DNA from: a bacterium | GTDB lineage: Bacteria > Spirochaetota > Spirochaetia > Treponematales > Rectinemataceae | NCBI GenBank assembly: GCA_021813065.1 | Contig: JAKALZ010000018.1 | Location: forward strand, 1-13,389 | Direction: 5' to 3' | DNA: 13,389 nucleotides | Shown here: piece after piece, positions 1-7,992 of the stretch | How the letters are laid out: each line of letters starts with the position of its first letter | Numbering within the stretch: the stretch's first letter is position 1 | Program-made: the position numbers and the translations under genes | Notes under the pieces: generated by a model | Seen by the model: only the letters and a program-made list of their open reading frames with translations | The model's database searches: none | What the model was told of the DNA's origin: nothing

Positions 1-595
1 TGGTCGGGGCGAAATCGGCCAGCGGGCGGCTGTCGGGTAATTTACATTGCGCATTCATTGCATGAGTGGTCTTGCCGAACAGGGCTTGGTCGCCTTTGCT
101 GCGGATAATGGCGAAATCTTCATTTCCGCCCTTTTGTTCGAAAATGACGGCAGAAAGTTCTTTTTCGGTCGCGCTGAGTTTCTTGCGGGCGGTAAGCCGC
201 TCGGTTTCCAGGAGACGTTGCTCGATCAGTTCGGCCCGGCGGGTTTGAACGGCGAAGTACGTCTGGGCAAAGGCGATCTCCTGTTTTCGCGGATCGCCGT
301 TCTGGGCGATCAGGTAGCAGGCATAGCGGGTGAGCATGATGTCATCGATTTCCCGCTGGCTGCCCGAGCCGAGATTAACCATTTTCCCGACGTCGGCAAA
401 ATGGTCCGCAACCTTGTGTTGGGATACCTCGCATGCCGTTTTAGCCTTTGCGACAATGCCGAGGAAATTATCCCATTTGCTATATCCCAAGAGGATTTGA
501 AGATCTCTGGCCAGCCAGTACTCGACACCGGAATCAGTCTGCTGTGCGTTAGCCTCGAAAGTTTCAGTCAGTGTATTGATCGTCTCTCGTTCCAT
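1..595 (-). CDS. dinD: DinD-like DNA-damage-inducible protein, 3' end cut by the window edge
   Basis: The minus-strand frame is open for 198 codons from ATG at 595 to the edge, so the C-terminus is missing. The N-terminal half has the BRO-N-like pattern of DinD: EYWLARDLQILLGYSKW (about residues 25-41), then KAKTAC, KMVNLGSGSQREIDD and YACYLIAQNGDPRKQEIAFAQTYFAVQTRR. Near the edge THAMN and RPLADFAPT match the second conserved DinD block. AGAGG lies about 6 nt before the ATG, and hsdM ends 13 bp upstream, so the two are probably one transcript. E. coli DinD is SOS-induced and is reported to inhibit RecA-mediated strand exchange. Homologues embedded in Type I restriction-modification loci are common, but their role there is not established. 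I saw no LexA box, and none is expected inside the operon. The family call is firm; the function is inferred. Confidence 0.9.
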   Translation of the reverse strand, partial: MERETINTLTETFEANAQQTDSGVEYWLARDLQILLGYSKWDNFLGIVAKAKTACEVSQHKVADHFADVGKMVNLGSGSQREIDDIMLTRYACYLIAQNGDPRKQEIAFAQTYFAVQTRRAELIEQRLLETERLTARKKLSATEKELSAVIFEQKGGNEDFAIIRSKGDQALFGKTTHAMNAQCKLPDSRPLADFAPT

Positions 596-608
596 TTTAT
601 CCTCTATA

Positions 609-2228
609 TTATGCTTCCAAAATCCCCGCCACGTTCGCGGCGATCGTCGCCTCAAGTTCGCGCGCCTGGGCGTTTAACGTTTCCAGTTCCTCGTTCAGGG
701 TTTCGAGCTGCGTTTTGAAGTCCTCGTCGCTCACATCCTCGCCTGGCGTAACGCCGACATAGCGACCGGGATTGAGCGACCAGCCCTGCGCCTCGATCTC
801 CTTCAGCGTCGCCGCCTTGCACAAGCCGGGTATGTCGGTATAGGCGGGCTTCTTGCCGAAGACCTCCGCCAGCTTGGTTGCCGTCTCCCTGCCGCCCATG
901 CTCAGATCCGGCTCTTCGCCGCGGTATAGGCGCACCAGGTTGGCGATGAAGCCGATCTGCGCGCTCGTCCAGTCGCGGTGGGCGCGGTCAACTTGTCGGT
1001 AAATGTGGCGGGCGTCGATAAATAGCACGGTGTCGGCGCGCGGGGTCCTAGCCTTGCCCCGATCGAGGAACCAGAGCGTGCAGGGCAATGTGACCGTGTA
1101 GAACATGTTGGGGCCGACGGCGACCATCACGTCCACCGCCCGCGCCTCGATCAGTTTCTGCCGCAGTTCCTGCTCGGATGAGCGCGCGTCGGATGCCGAG
1201 TTGGCCATCACGAAACCGGCGCGGCCTGTGGGATTGAGTGCAGAGTAGAAAAGCTGAATCCACAGATAGTTGGCGTTGTCGGTTCGAGGTAATCCAAACG
1301 GAAAGCGGCGGCCGGTACCTACTGAGTCTTTCAGCCGCTCCTTGTCGACCGCGTTGACGTTGAAGGGCGGATTGGCGAGGACAAAGTCGAACGCGCCGGT
1401 GGCGGCGTGCGGATCGTCGTAGTAGCTGTTGACGTTGCCACCGTGGCGGATGTCTCCTTCGAGTCCATGCACGGCGAGGTTCAGGCGGCACAGGCGGCCG
1501 GTCTCGTCCACCTTCTCCACGCCGTAGATGGCCAGCTCTGCGGTTGGGTTCTTGTTGTGCTCGGCCACGAAACGAGCCGACTGCACGAACATGCCCCCCG
1601 AGCCGCAGGCGGGGTCGAAGATCCGTCCGTGGTAGGGCTCGATCACCTGGGCTAGAAGCTTGACAATGCTGGCGGGCGTATAGAACTCGCCGCCGCCCTG
1701 GCCCTCGCTCATTGCGAACTCGCCGAGGAAGTATTCATAGATGCGGCCGAAGGCGTCGAAGTCGAGGGTAGCTGGAATTTCGGAGATCTTCTTGAGAAGC
1801 TCCTTAAGTAGGGTACTGGTAAAGAGGTTAAAAGTCTTGGGCAGCACACCGGCGAGCTGCGGATTGTACTTCTCGATCTCGCGCATCGCCGTGTTGACTT
1901 TGGCGCCGATGTCAGCTGCTTCAGGAAGGGCTAAAAGGTAGTCGAAGCGCGCTTCGGGGGCAAGGTAGAGCACGCTTTCGGCATGGTAGGCGGCGGGTTC
2001 ATCAATCCGGCTGCCGCGCCGGGACGACACGCCTGCTTGTTCCAGCTTCTTGCGCTGGGTTATAAAGCGTACCTCTGCAAAGCGAAGGAAAATTAGGCCA
2101 AGAATGGGGCCTGAATACTCCTGTGCCTTGAGGCCAGAATTGGCGCGAAACTGATCGGCGGCATCCCAAAGCCGCTTTTCAAGCGTGGCGGCAGCGGCAT
2201 CTTTTTCGGAAGGGGCAATCCAGAGCAA
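609..2228 (-). CDS. hsdM: Type I restriction-modification DNA methyltransferase subunit HsdM
   Basis: This is the 539-residue N6-adenine methyltransferase subunit, which works with a specificity subunit (HsdS) to protect host DNA and with HsdR to cut foreign DNA. Residues 15-150 resemble the helical HsdM_N domain ([16 protein letters not shown]). The SAM-binding motif I is [10 protein letters not shown] at 205-214, and catalytic motif IV is NPPF at 286-289. The C-terminal tail (about 505-530) is a predicted coiled coil, the usual contact to HsdS. The length is normal. The start is TTG, chosen because AAAGGAG lies 7 nt upstream and no better in-frame ATG exists. Stop TAA is followed 13 bp later by dinD. 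hsdS and hsdR are absent here and may lie beyond the left edge, as in hsdM-dinD-hsdS-hsdR loci, so I cannot say whether the system is complete. Confidence 0.96.
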   Translation of the reverse strand: MLWIAPSEKDAAAATLEKRLWDAADQFRANSGLKAQEYSGPILGLIFLRFAEVRFITQRKKLEQAGVSSRRGSRIDEPAAYHAESVLYLAPEARFDYLLALPEAADIGAKVNTAMREIEKYNPQLAGVLPKTFNLFTSTLLKELLKKISEIPATLDFDAFGRIYEYFLGEFAMSEGQGGGEFYTPASIVKLLAQVIEPYHGRIFDPACGSGGMFVQSARFVAEHNKNPTAELAIYGVEKVDETGRLCRLNLAVHGLEGDIRHGGNVNSYYDDPHAATGAFDFVLANPPFNVNAVDKERLKDSVGTGRRFPFGLPRTDNANYLWIQLFYSALNPTGRAGFVMANSASDARSSEQELRQKLIEARAVDVMVAVGPNMFYTVTLPCTLWFLDRGKARTPRADTVLFIDARHIYRQVDRAHRDWTSAQIGFIANLVRLYRGEEPDLSMGGRETATKLAEVFGKKPAYTDIPGLCKAATLKEIEAQGWSLNPGRYVGVTPGEDVSDEDFKTQLETLNEELETLNAQARELEATIAANVAGILEA

Positions 2229-2264
2229 GAAGCGTCTCCTTTATGTGATCGTTAAGTAATAATC

Positions 2265-2282
2265 ATTGTCTGGTTCGACAAT
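2265..2282. promoter_or_regulatory. Perfect dyad ATTGTC-N6-GACAAT upstream of hsdM
   Basis: Six-base arms at 2265-2270 and 2277-2282 are exact inverted repeats around a 6-nt centre, 37-54 bp before the hsdM TTG. The position suits an operator over the hsdM promoter. The spacing and symmetry are typical of a small dimeric HTH repressor, but no such regulator gene is seen nearby. On the minus strand TTGTCG, in the upstream arm, could serve as a -35; the matching -10 (TACTTA) is poor. Confidence 0.45.
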
Positions 2283-2308
2283 TGCTCAGCGTAAACCAAA
2301 ACCGCTGT

Positions 2309-2355
2309 TCACGCAAGACTTTTCCTTCATCTGCGTTACTCGATTTCTTGCGTGA
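2309..2355. repeat. Inverted repeat TCACGCAAGA / TCTTGCGTGA between hsdM and the IS remnant
   Basis: Ten-base arms at 2309-2318 and 2346-2355 are perfect reverse complements separated by 27 nt. The loop is too long and the flank too poor in T for a standard intrinsic terminator. It could be a second operator for hsdM, a looping site, or a recombination scar at the edge of the insertion. The sequence shows the repeat; the role is open. Confidence 0.5.
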
Positions 2356-2405
2356 CCCATACTGGCCCCCCTAGACACGCGCGCATTGCTAGGGAAGCTG
2401 GGACG

Positions 2406-2715
2406 ATGAAAGAACGAAGGACCTACAGCGACGAATTGAAAGCTGAAGAAGTGAAGATGATAACTCGAGAGGGGTTAACCCAGTCCGAGATTGGGAAGAA
2501 ACAGTGAATCCCCAAGGAGACAGACGGGAACTGGCTTTCGAAATGCGAGGGCGAAGACGAGGCTACAATGCCAGGAGCTCCGTCAGTGAGGGAGTTGCTG
2601 GCTGAGAACTCAAAGCTCCGCAAGGAGCTTGGCCGAAGCAAAAATGAAGGAAGAAATCATACAAAAAGCGACCGCATACTTCGCCAAGGAGTTGTTTCCA
2701 AGTATGCGGTCATGA
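2406..2715 (+). pseudogene. IS3-family OrfA (HTH transposase subunit), broken by a stop and a frameshift
   Basis: From ATG at 2406 the frame reads MKERRTYSDELKAEEVKMIT then REGLTQSEIGKKQ, the typical start of an IS3 OrfA helix-turn-helix. An in-frame TGA at 2505-2507 breaks it. The same frame continues as IPKETDGNWLSK and the leucine-zipper-like ELLAENSKLRKELGR. Near 2640 the homology shifts to the next frame, which reads MKEEIIQKATAYFAKE, the usual OrfA C-terminus, and stops at 2715. A whole OrfA is about 95-105 residues, which fits the combined pieces. Two independent lesions show that it is dead. Confidence 0.8.
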
Positions 2716-2836
2716 ACATGTTGCGACTCCAGCATCACGTCAAGATTCTTGCCCGAACGCTCAGTGTGTCCAGGAGTGGCTCTGCAATCGAATACGGAGA
2801 CATACGAGCATTGGAGGCATCCCTCCGGCTCACTGA
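2700..2836 (+). pseudogene. IS3-family OrfB remnant with its DDE core deleted
   Basis: From 2700 the frame reads KYAVMNMLRLQHHVKILART then LSVSRSG (to 2780), matching the first 30 or so residues of an IS3 OrfB. After a junction near 2778-2783, another frame reads CNRIRRHTSIGGIPPAH and stops at 2834. That segment resembles the extreme C-terminal YNRIRRHSSLGxxPPA block of OrfB. The 200 or more residues that normally lie between, including the DDE catalytic triad, are gone. The longer open frame through this stretch (2568-2936) is therefore a fusion of pieces and not a gene in its own right. Confidence 0.7.
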
Positions 2837-2898
2837 GCTGGCAACTACTACGCTACAAGACAATCGGCATAAGACGATTGCAGTGTCATTGCTGGAAT

Positions 2899-3486
2899 TT
2901 ACTGGGCAGTCGAATACCAGCCAAGCTTTTTTGTGAGCGTGAATTTCTTGATAACAAGGCGGAGCGAAATATCATGGTAGATCGCGTCTCCACCCGGCGA
3001 ACCGCACACATCCAAGGCACGGATCGTTGGTTCGTAGGCCAATTCGAGATCGATTGTATCATTGAAGGCGATAAAAGCTCCAAGCAGAGGCTTGACCCCA
3101 AGGTAGAAGCTTCCGGATACAACATCGTCCACGATCCGGGAACCCACCACCGGTGAAACGTTGAAGTCAAGGCCGAAAGGACCCACGACTTCCTTGCGCC
3201 ACCCGATGGTTACGGGCAGCACGTCGCCAGTTGAAACGCCGCCGAAATTGCGCTTGATATCGACCCCGCCCAGCCCAAAATAAAAACCGCCTGGCACAAA
3301 GGGGTCGAAAAACGTATATTTCATCGTCGATAAACCACACCCCACATCGTCCAAGGTGAACGCATCGCCTACGGTGTAGGTTCCGCCTAATTTCACCATG
3401 CTCCTTGAGTACGACACATTTTTCTCTTCAGCTTGAAGAGCTCCAATTAAAATTGCAAGGGAAAACACGAACATCACTCTTTTCAT
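2899..3486 (-). CDS. Secreted protein with outer-membrane beta-barrel character, function unknown
   Basis: This is a 195-residue protein with a clear signal peptide: KR, the hydrophobic stretch VMFVFSLAILIGAL, and a likely cleavage after LQA (about residue 20). The mature part is rich in Gly, Phe, Tyr and alternating hydrophobic residues (FYFGLGGVDIKRNF, SGSFYLGVKPLLGAF, IDLELAYEP), as in small outer-membrane beta-barrels. I do not recognise a named family. Its ATG overlaps the stop of the DUF4386 gene by 4 nt (ATGA), so it is the last gene of a coupled operon. The final residues (KKLGWYSTAQ) are encoded right at the border of the IS remnant, and the strand-like segment ending in RLVIKKF would be a natural end, so the tail may be an insertion by-product. 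Confidence 0.75.
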   Translation of the reverse strand: MKRVMFVFSLAILIGALQAEEKNVSYSRSMVKLGGTYTVGDAFTLDDVGCGLSTMKYTFFDPFVPGGFYFGLGGVDIKRNFGGVSTGDVLPVTIGWRKEVVGPFGLDFNVSPVVGSRIVDDVVSGSFYLGVKPLLGAFIAFNDTIDLELAYEPTIRALDVCGSPGGDAIYHDISLRLVIKKFTLTKKLGWYSTAQ

Positions 3487-4175
3487 TTGTCTTCAATCTC
3501 CTTATTGATACCTTTGATGAGGATCCAAATCGCGATGACGAGTTCAAACGGAATATAGGGAACATAGAGAACAACCGGAGCCACGGCGCCGAAGAGACCA
3601 AGCAACACTCCCGCCAACACTCCCTGGGCGCTCACAAGGCCCCACAGCGACAGGGGCCGCGCTACCGTTCGAGCCTTGAAAAGCAGTGCGTAGAAAATCG
3701 TCCCGCCCACACAGAACGCAAAGCTGGACAGTTTGGGAAGAAACTCTATCAGTCTATATGCCAAGGTTGCCGCTGGTTCCATTGAGGCGGGACTTCCCGC
3801 TCCCATAGATTGCTGACTCAGCACCATGAGTGCGTACAACCCGAGCTTGGTCACCGCGATCAGCGCGCCTTCCATGACGTAAAGGCCAAAGGCGGTCAAT
3901 GCAAGCCCTTCATTCTGTTTCCTGACGGCTGAGTAGAGCATGGCGCCAAGGAAAATCACGCCTGCCGCCGTGACGAGCTCGATAACAATATCGAGTCGAA
4001 CGAGCGCGCTGTTTTTAACGACATTCGCCATGATCTGCCCGATCCCCAGCGGAGTCCCGAAAGCCCGCACTCCTGTCGCCGCGGGGAGCACAAAGACGCC
4101 ACCCGAGAACGACGTGACGAACTGGATCAGAAAAGCCAGTCCGAGAATCCGCGATCTTTTATCGTGAGTTGTCAT
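3483..4175 (-). CDS. DUF4386 family membrane protein (second copy)
   Basis: A 230-residue inner-membrane protein of the DUF4386 family, with about six hydrophobic helices (roughly residues 10-30, 62-82, 95-120, 150-168, 175-196 and 200-220). Family-like landmarks are GLYVMEGALIAV (97-108), PLSLWGLVSA (174-183) and the closing helix FELVIAIWILIKGI (210-223). Function is unknown across the family. I chose the ATG at 4173-4175 because it forms an ATGA overlap with the preceding gene's stop and begins directly at the hydrophilic MTTHDKRSR segment. The same frame is open 200 codons further upstream, but there it only reads the preceding gene out of frame. It is a diverged paralogue of its neighbour, and its own stop overlaps the next gene by ATGA. 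Confidence 0.88.
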   Translation of the reverse strand: MTTHDKRSRILGLAFLIQFVTSFSGGVFVLPAATGVRAFGTPLGIGQIMANVVKNSALVRLDIVIELVTAAGVIFLGAMLYSAVRKQNEGLALTAFGLYVMEGALIAVTKLGLYALMVLSQQSMGAGSPASMEPAATLAYRLIEFLPKLSSFAFCVGGTIFYALLFKARTVARPLSLWGLVSAQGVLAGVLLGLFGAVAPVVLYVPYIPFELVIAIWILIKGINKEIEDK

Positions 4176-4858
4176 GTGGCGCTCCCCTCCTCCCTGTAGC
4201 CTTTTGCGATCAGCCAGACGGCAAGCACCATTTCCTGGACGAGAATGGGCATCATGAAGAAAAACTGACCCGCTGAGAAGGAATCCAGAACGCCGAACAT
4301 TCCGGCAAAGGCTCCTGCGAGCATCAACGCGAGACCGACAAGGCCCCACACCGAAAGCCAGCGCGGCACAAGCCGGGTTTTGTAGAAAATCCTGTAATAG
4401 ATGCAAGCCCCGATGCACCAGGGAAATAGAAAAGCGCCATTGAGCACCCATTCCCGCACCGACTTGATCGCGGCGGCGAGAGGCTGGAAAAACGAGTCGG
4501 GCGGACTGCCGGCTTTGACGAATTCCCGGCTGAGCGCTAGGAAGGCGATTATGCTGATGGCGCTTACGATTTGGATCGTCCCCTCCATGACGCGAAATCC
4601 CGCCGCGGCCAAAGCCTGCCCCTCGCTGTGCCGTTTCAAGACCGGGTAGAGCGAAAGCCCGATGCCCGCGCATGCCAGGCCCATGACTAGGGCACCCAGG
4701 GCGGTGCCGAGAATCTCGGCCGAGTGGGCTGCCATTTCGGTCAGGTATCCAGGCGACGCAAGCGCCCCTCCCCACAACATCGTCGCGAGCATTGGCGGCA
4801 CCGTTCCAAGAATGAACAAGACGCCAGTTATCCTGGCGTTCGTTCTTGATGCGTTCAT
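4172..4858 (-). CDS. DUF4386 family membrane protein (first copy)
   Basis: A 228-residue inner-membrane protein with about six hydrophobic helices (near 10-31, 48-74, 88-109, 137-158, 165-189 and 199-221). GFRVMEGTIQIV (88-99), WLSVWGLVG (167-175) and the end PILVQEMVLAVWLIAKGY match the DUF4386 pattern. The biochemical role is unknown. Shared features with the following gene (VMEG..., SVWGLV or SLWGLV, closing E...AxWLIxKG) show that the two arose by tandem duplication. It starts at ATG 4856-4858, overlapping the stop of the 84-residue gene by ATGA, and ends at the ATGA of the second copy. This points to tight translational coupling and perhaps fixed stoichiometry, for example a heteromer. 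Confidence 0.9.
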   Translation of the reverse strand: MNASRTNARITGVLFILGTVPPMLATMLWGGALASPGYLTEMAAHSAEILGTALGALVMGLACAGIGLSLYPVLKRHSEGQALAAAGFRVMEGTIQIVSAISIIAFLALSREFVKAGSPPDSFFQPLAAAIKSVREWVLNGAFLFPWCIGACIYYRIFYKTRLVPRWLSVWGLVGLALMLAGAFAGMFGVLDSFSAGQFFFMMPILVQEMVLAVWLIAKGYREEGSAT

Positions 4859-5109
4859 ACTGTTTCTCCTTCTTTCGTCTGATGTTCCACTCTCTGAACC
4901 GAAACGAGGGTCAGGCCAAGGTCCCTCACTTTCCGGATCAGACCGTGGAGGGCTGCCTGATCGGCAACCATTCCGGTAAGGAGGATTCCGCCACGGGTTT
5001 CCCGGACAAGCTCAAAACCGCAAAACCATTCGTCCCACTCTGTTCCCAGGTCTTCCTGAATCCGGATGCGGTAGACGGCGGGGCTGTTGAAATTCATTTC
5101 CTTGTCCAT
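4855..5109 (-). CDS. Conserved 84-residue small protein, first gene of the DUF4386 operon
   Basis: A short soluble protein with no signal peptide or membrane segment. It starts at ATG 5107-5109 behind a strong GAGGAGG about 6 nt upstream. The N-terminal part reads YRIRIQEDLGTEWDEWFCGF and the C-terminal part DQAALHGLIRKVRDLGL followed by TLVSVQRV. I recognise this as a small uncharacterised family with the pattern YRIxVxGxL...W..WF.G and DQAALHGLLxKIRDLGLPLISV, often seen near DUF4386 or LuxR-type genes. The alternation of strand and helix suggests a compact alpha/beta fold, like a small sensor or ligand-binding domain. It overlaps the first DUF4386 gene by ATGA. Function unknown. Confidence 0.85.
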   Translation of the reverse strand: MDKEMNFNSPAVYRIRIQEDLGTEWDEWFCGFELVRETRGGILLTGMVADQAALHGLIRKVRDLGLTLVSVQRVEHQTKEGETV

Positions 5110-5159
5110 GGCGTTTCCTCCTCGCGTTGAAATCTAGGCGATCGAAAGAAGAGGGAACA

Positions 5160-5191
5160 TACCTCGTAATAGGTATTTGGAGGGGTATTTG
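5160..5191. promoter_or_regulatory. Dyad and tandem repeat upstream of the four-gene operon, candidate regulator site
   Basis: TACCT (5160-5164) and AGGTA (5171-5175) form an inverted repeat around 6 nt. GGTATTTG occurs at 5172-5179 and again at 5184-5191, a 12-bp period. The block lies about 50-82 bp before the first start codon, in the 204-bp gap (5110-5313) after the regulator gene. MalT-type regulators bind directly repeated sites, so this is a plausible target of the neighbouring LAL protein. The repeats are seen; the link to the regulator is inference. I found no convincing -35/-10 pair here. Confidence 0.4.
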
Positions 5192-5313
5192 AAGGAGCAT
5201 TCGAAGGATTTCTTGAGTAAAGCCTCTCGCGGCCGGCAATATTCAGTCGCCAGCGAGATTCTGCCGAAGCTGAGGTATATGAAATCTATTGCGAGATGTA
5301 GCGTGCGCGCGAT

Positions 5314-7929
5314 TCAATTTTCGTGCGAAAACAGACCAAGCGCACGAGCCCTGGCGACGGCCAGGGTCCGGCTGGATACATCCAGTTTGTCGAAAATATT
5401 GCGGACATGAACCTTGACAGTATGAGGGGAGAGAAAAAGGCTATCCGCGATATCCTGGTTGGACAGGCCTTCGGCAAGCAAATGAAGCACTTCGAGTTCG
5501 CGTTCGCTCAAGATATCCTGGCCCTTTCTGCCTGACTCGGCGGGGAACGCAGCAAGAATCCGGCTCGTATACTCACGATACTTCCCGCGCTCGTGCGCCG
5601 CGCGCACGAGGTCGCGCATCATCTGCCCCTCGTCGACAAAGAGGCGTAGGAATCCCCCTGGTTCGGCGATCTTGAGCGCTTCTTCCAGCGCTTCGATGGC
5701 CTTCTCGTTATTTCCAGAGGCATCTTGAACAAGGGCGCGCAATACAAGAGATCGCAACCTGTCGTCCTCGCGGTCGTTCACCTCGAGAGCCCAAGAATCA
5801 AGAAGGCTTGCCGCTGCCTCGAAGTCTCCCTTCGCGAGAAGCACCCTGATCTGGACTGGAGGTGGAAGCCCCTCAGATTCCGGAACGCTGCCCAGCCGCA
5901 GCTGGAGAAGCGCCTTGACCGCCTTGATTTCCGGAATCCGGTGCGCAAAGCCATACTTCAGAGAGTTCTGTTCTGCCTGAACCAGGCGTTCTTCCGCCAA
6001 ATCCATGTTTCCTTTACCAATTTCCAATCTGGCAAGAAAAATCTCACAGGACACGAATCTGTCGATAGCGCTATCGTACTGTCGCGCAAGGACAAGACCC
6101 CGCTCCCCATAGACTCCGGCCTTTTCTAGTTCGTTCCATTCGTAGTGGATACGCGCCAGACCCTCGAAAGCCACGCAGATATTGGGCTGAGGATGGTCGC
6201 CGGAACGTTCCAGCGCCTGCTGGAAGGTTCCCGCCGCCAGAAAAAGCTGGTTGTCGAATTCCTGAAGCTCGCCCAGAGCGAGGGCCGAAAGAATTTGAAA
6301 ATTCAAAGCCGCAAAGGTACGACTCTCCTTTAGCACGTCCTCCAGAATCCGACGAGCCTCAGCCCGGTCTCCCTCAAAATGGTACGCCATGCCCAAAACC
6401 CAGAGCGCCCCCAAACTGAACAGAGAACTATAACCTTCGAGAAGTTCGATGGCACGCCGCGCGTGGAGTTTTGCTTCTTCAATCCGATAGTGACTTAGGG
6501 CGAGAGTAGCCCGAGCTGTCGAGATCTGCCCGAAAAGAAGCCTTTCGCTGTCCTCGCTGCCCTTCAACGCCGCTTCGGCTGCTTTGAGCCTTTCCTCGAC
6601 TCCCTCGGTCAGCCCGGCAACAAGGGACATAGTCGCGGATTTTATCCAGAGCGAAGGACGTTCGTTCTTTATCGATTCCGGAAGCGCAACGAGCCATCCT
6701 ATCAACTCCATAATGACTCCGCGGGTATGGTTGGGCATTCTGCGGTCATCAATGAGGGTTTCAGCGCGCGCGAAATCTCCCGACGCGGCCGCGTGGCGGA
6801 AAGCTTCAACAATGAAGTTGTGCTTTTCATACCAGCGACTCGCTCTCGCGTGAATGAGGGAAGGATCGGGACAGGATGAAAGCGGCGCTGTAGACAGGCG
6901 CTGCTGGAGAAGCTCCGCGAACAGATGGTGGTAACGGTACCAGGAGCGTTTGTCATCTAAGGGAACAAGGAAAAGATTGGCTCTATCTAGAGCCTCAAGC
7001 GTCGCGGCACCGGTTCCTGGGTCCGATTCCAGAACAGCGTCGCAGAGCTCCCCGCAGAACTGGTCCAGACAGGAGGTGGTTAAAAGAAACTTCTGGATAG
7101 CTTCGGTACGTTGAACGAACACTTCCTCAACTAGGTAGTCCAGCACAAAGCGATGGCTGCCTGAAAACGAGGAGATGAATGCGGCCGCAGCCCCTTGTTC
7201 TTTGTTGCCTTGAAGCGCCAAGGCGGCACACTGTAACCCTGCCGCCCAGCCTTCTGTGCGGGCCTCCAACAGGGCGATCTCCGATTCTGTCAGGGCAATT
7301 CCCATTGCCTCGCGAAAAAAGTCTCCGACTTCGGTGACGGAAAACTTCAAGTCTCTGGCGCGAATTTCGCTCATTTCTCCTCGGGCGCGTACGCGCGCCA
7401 GGGGAATCCCCGGATCTTCGCGCGTGATCAGTACCATATGGATTCGCGCAGGAAGATTATTGATTAAAAAGCTGAGATTCTCGTCGACCGCAGGGGAATC
7501 GAGGGCGTGGTAATCGTCTAAAACAATGATCAACCGTGTGCCAATCCCTGCCAAATCGTTCACAAGCCGCGTCAGAAGCGTATCAAAAGAGGGTGGCTGA
7601 GGAACTTGGAGGGCCTCGAGTACCCAAGTTCCCAAAGCCGGCTCGAATGTCTGAAGGGCAGATACAAAACACGCAAGAAATCGGGCAGGATCTTTATCCT
7701 TTTCATCCAAGGACAACCAGGCTTTCCCAATAGAAACCCCGGCAAGCCACTGGCTGACCAGGGATGTCTTCCCGAATCCAGCGGGGGCGGAAACCAGAGT
7801 CAACTTCCGTAAAAACCCATCGGCTGACAGTAAACCTTCAGTCAAGCGATCGCATAGTTTCTTTCGCTGTATAGCTCTGACACGGGGAGGCGGGATATAG
7901 AATTTGGTCGCCAGCATTGAAATATCCAT
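5314..7929 (-). CDS. LAL-type (MalT-like) LuxR-family transcriptional regulator
   Basis: An 871-residue signal-transduction ATPase (STAND) regulator. The N-terminus [10 protein letters not shown] is typical of the MalT/LAL class. Walker A is APAGFGKTS (48-56) and Walker B is LIIVLDDYH (133-141). The middle (about 350-780) is helical, repeat-rich and TPR-like, and is the likely ligand-sensing superhelix. The C-terminal LuxR/GerE helix-turn-helix spans 807-871 ([20 protein letters not shown], then [13 protein letters not shown]). By family knowledge it would oligomerise with ATP and an inducer and activate transcription; the inducer is unknown here. ATG at 7929 has AAGGAG 10 nt upstream; ATG at 7917 is an alternative. 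It lies just upstream of, and in the same direction as, the 84-residue/DUF4386 operon, its most likely target. The length matches the family. Confidence 0.93.
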   Translation of the reverse strand: MDISMLATKFYIPPPRVRAIQRKKLCDRLTEGLLSADGFLRKLTLVSAPAGFGKTSLVSQWLAGVSIGKAWLSLDEKDKDPARFLACFVSALQTFEPALGTWVLEALQVPQPPSFDTLLTRLVNDLAGIGTRLIIVLDDYHALDSPAVDENLSFLINNLPARIHMVLITREDPGIPLARVRARGEMSEIRARDLKFSVTEVGDFFREAMGIALTESEIALLEARTEGWAAGLQCAALALQGNKEQGAAAAFISSFSGSHRFVLDYLVEEVFVQRTEAIQKFLLTTSCLDQFCGELCDAVLESDPGTGAATLEALDRANLFLVPLDDKRSWYRYHHLFAELLQQRLSTAPLSSCPDPSLIHARASRWYEKHNFIVEAFRHAAASGDFARAETLIDDRRMPNHTRGVIMELIGWLVALPESIKNERPSLWIKSATMSLVAGLTEGVEERLKAAEAALKGSEDSERLLFGQISTARATLALSHYRIEEAKLHARRAIELLEGYSSLFSLGALWVLGMAYHFEGDRAEARRILEDVLKESRTFAALNFQILSALALGELQEFDNQLFLAAGTFQQALERSGDHPQPNICVAFEGLARIHYEWNELEKAGVYGERGLVLARQYDSAIDRFVSCEIFLARLEIGKGNMDLAEERLVQAEQNSLKYGFAHRIPEIKAVKALLQLRLGSVPESEGLPPPVQIRVLLAKGDFEAAASLLDSWALEVNDREDDRLRSLVLRALVQDASGNNEKAIEALEEALKIAEPGGFLRLFVDEGQMMRDLVRAAHERGKYREYTSRILAAFPAESGRKGQDILSERELEVLHLLAEGLSNQDIADSLFLSPHTVKVHVRNIFDKLDVSSRTLAVARARALGLFSHEN

Positions 7930-7992
7930 TGGATTGTCGCTCCTTGCCGATTGTCGCCGATGTCGGAATGGTAGCCCTGAATAGTGACTAGT

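Larger units (their letters stand above)
2406..2880 (+). mobile_element. Degenerate IS3-family insertion sequence remnant
   Basis: Two broken reading frames in IS3 order (orfA then orfB, with orfB in the -1 frame relative to the end of orfA) mark a decayed IS3-family element. It has lost most of orfB, including the DDE catalytic core, so it cannot transpose by itself. A C-rich stretch near 2362-2378 (ACTGGCCCCCCTAGACA) resembles IS3-type terminal repeats, but I could not find its partner at the right end, so both borders are approximate. It lies between the restriction-modification locus and the neighbouring operon and may mark the junction of acquired DNA. Confidence 0.75.

Noticed and set aside
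47..718. Long plus-strand frame (223 codons) at the left edge
   Set aside because: It is antisense to dinD and the end of hsdM, both of which have strong family motifs; its own translation shows no recognisable domain.
2568..2936. 122-codon frame inside the IS remnant as an independent gene
   Set aside because: It joins pieces of OrfA, the OrfB N-terminus and out-of-frame OrfB C-terminus.
4176..4775. 200-codon upstream extension of the second DUF4386 gene
   Set aside because: It is the first DUF4386 gene read in the wrong frame; the ATGA overlap and the hydrophilic start at 4175 fit the shorter form.
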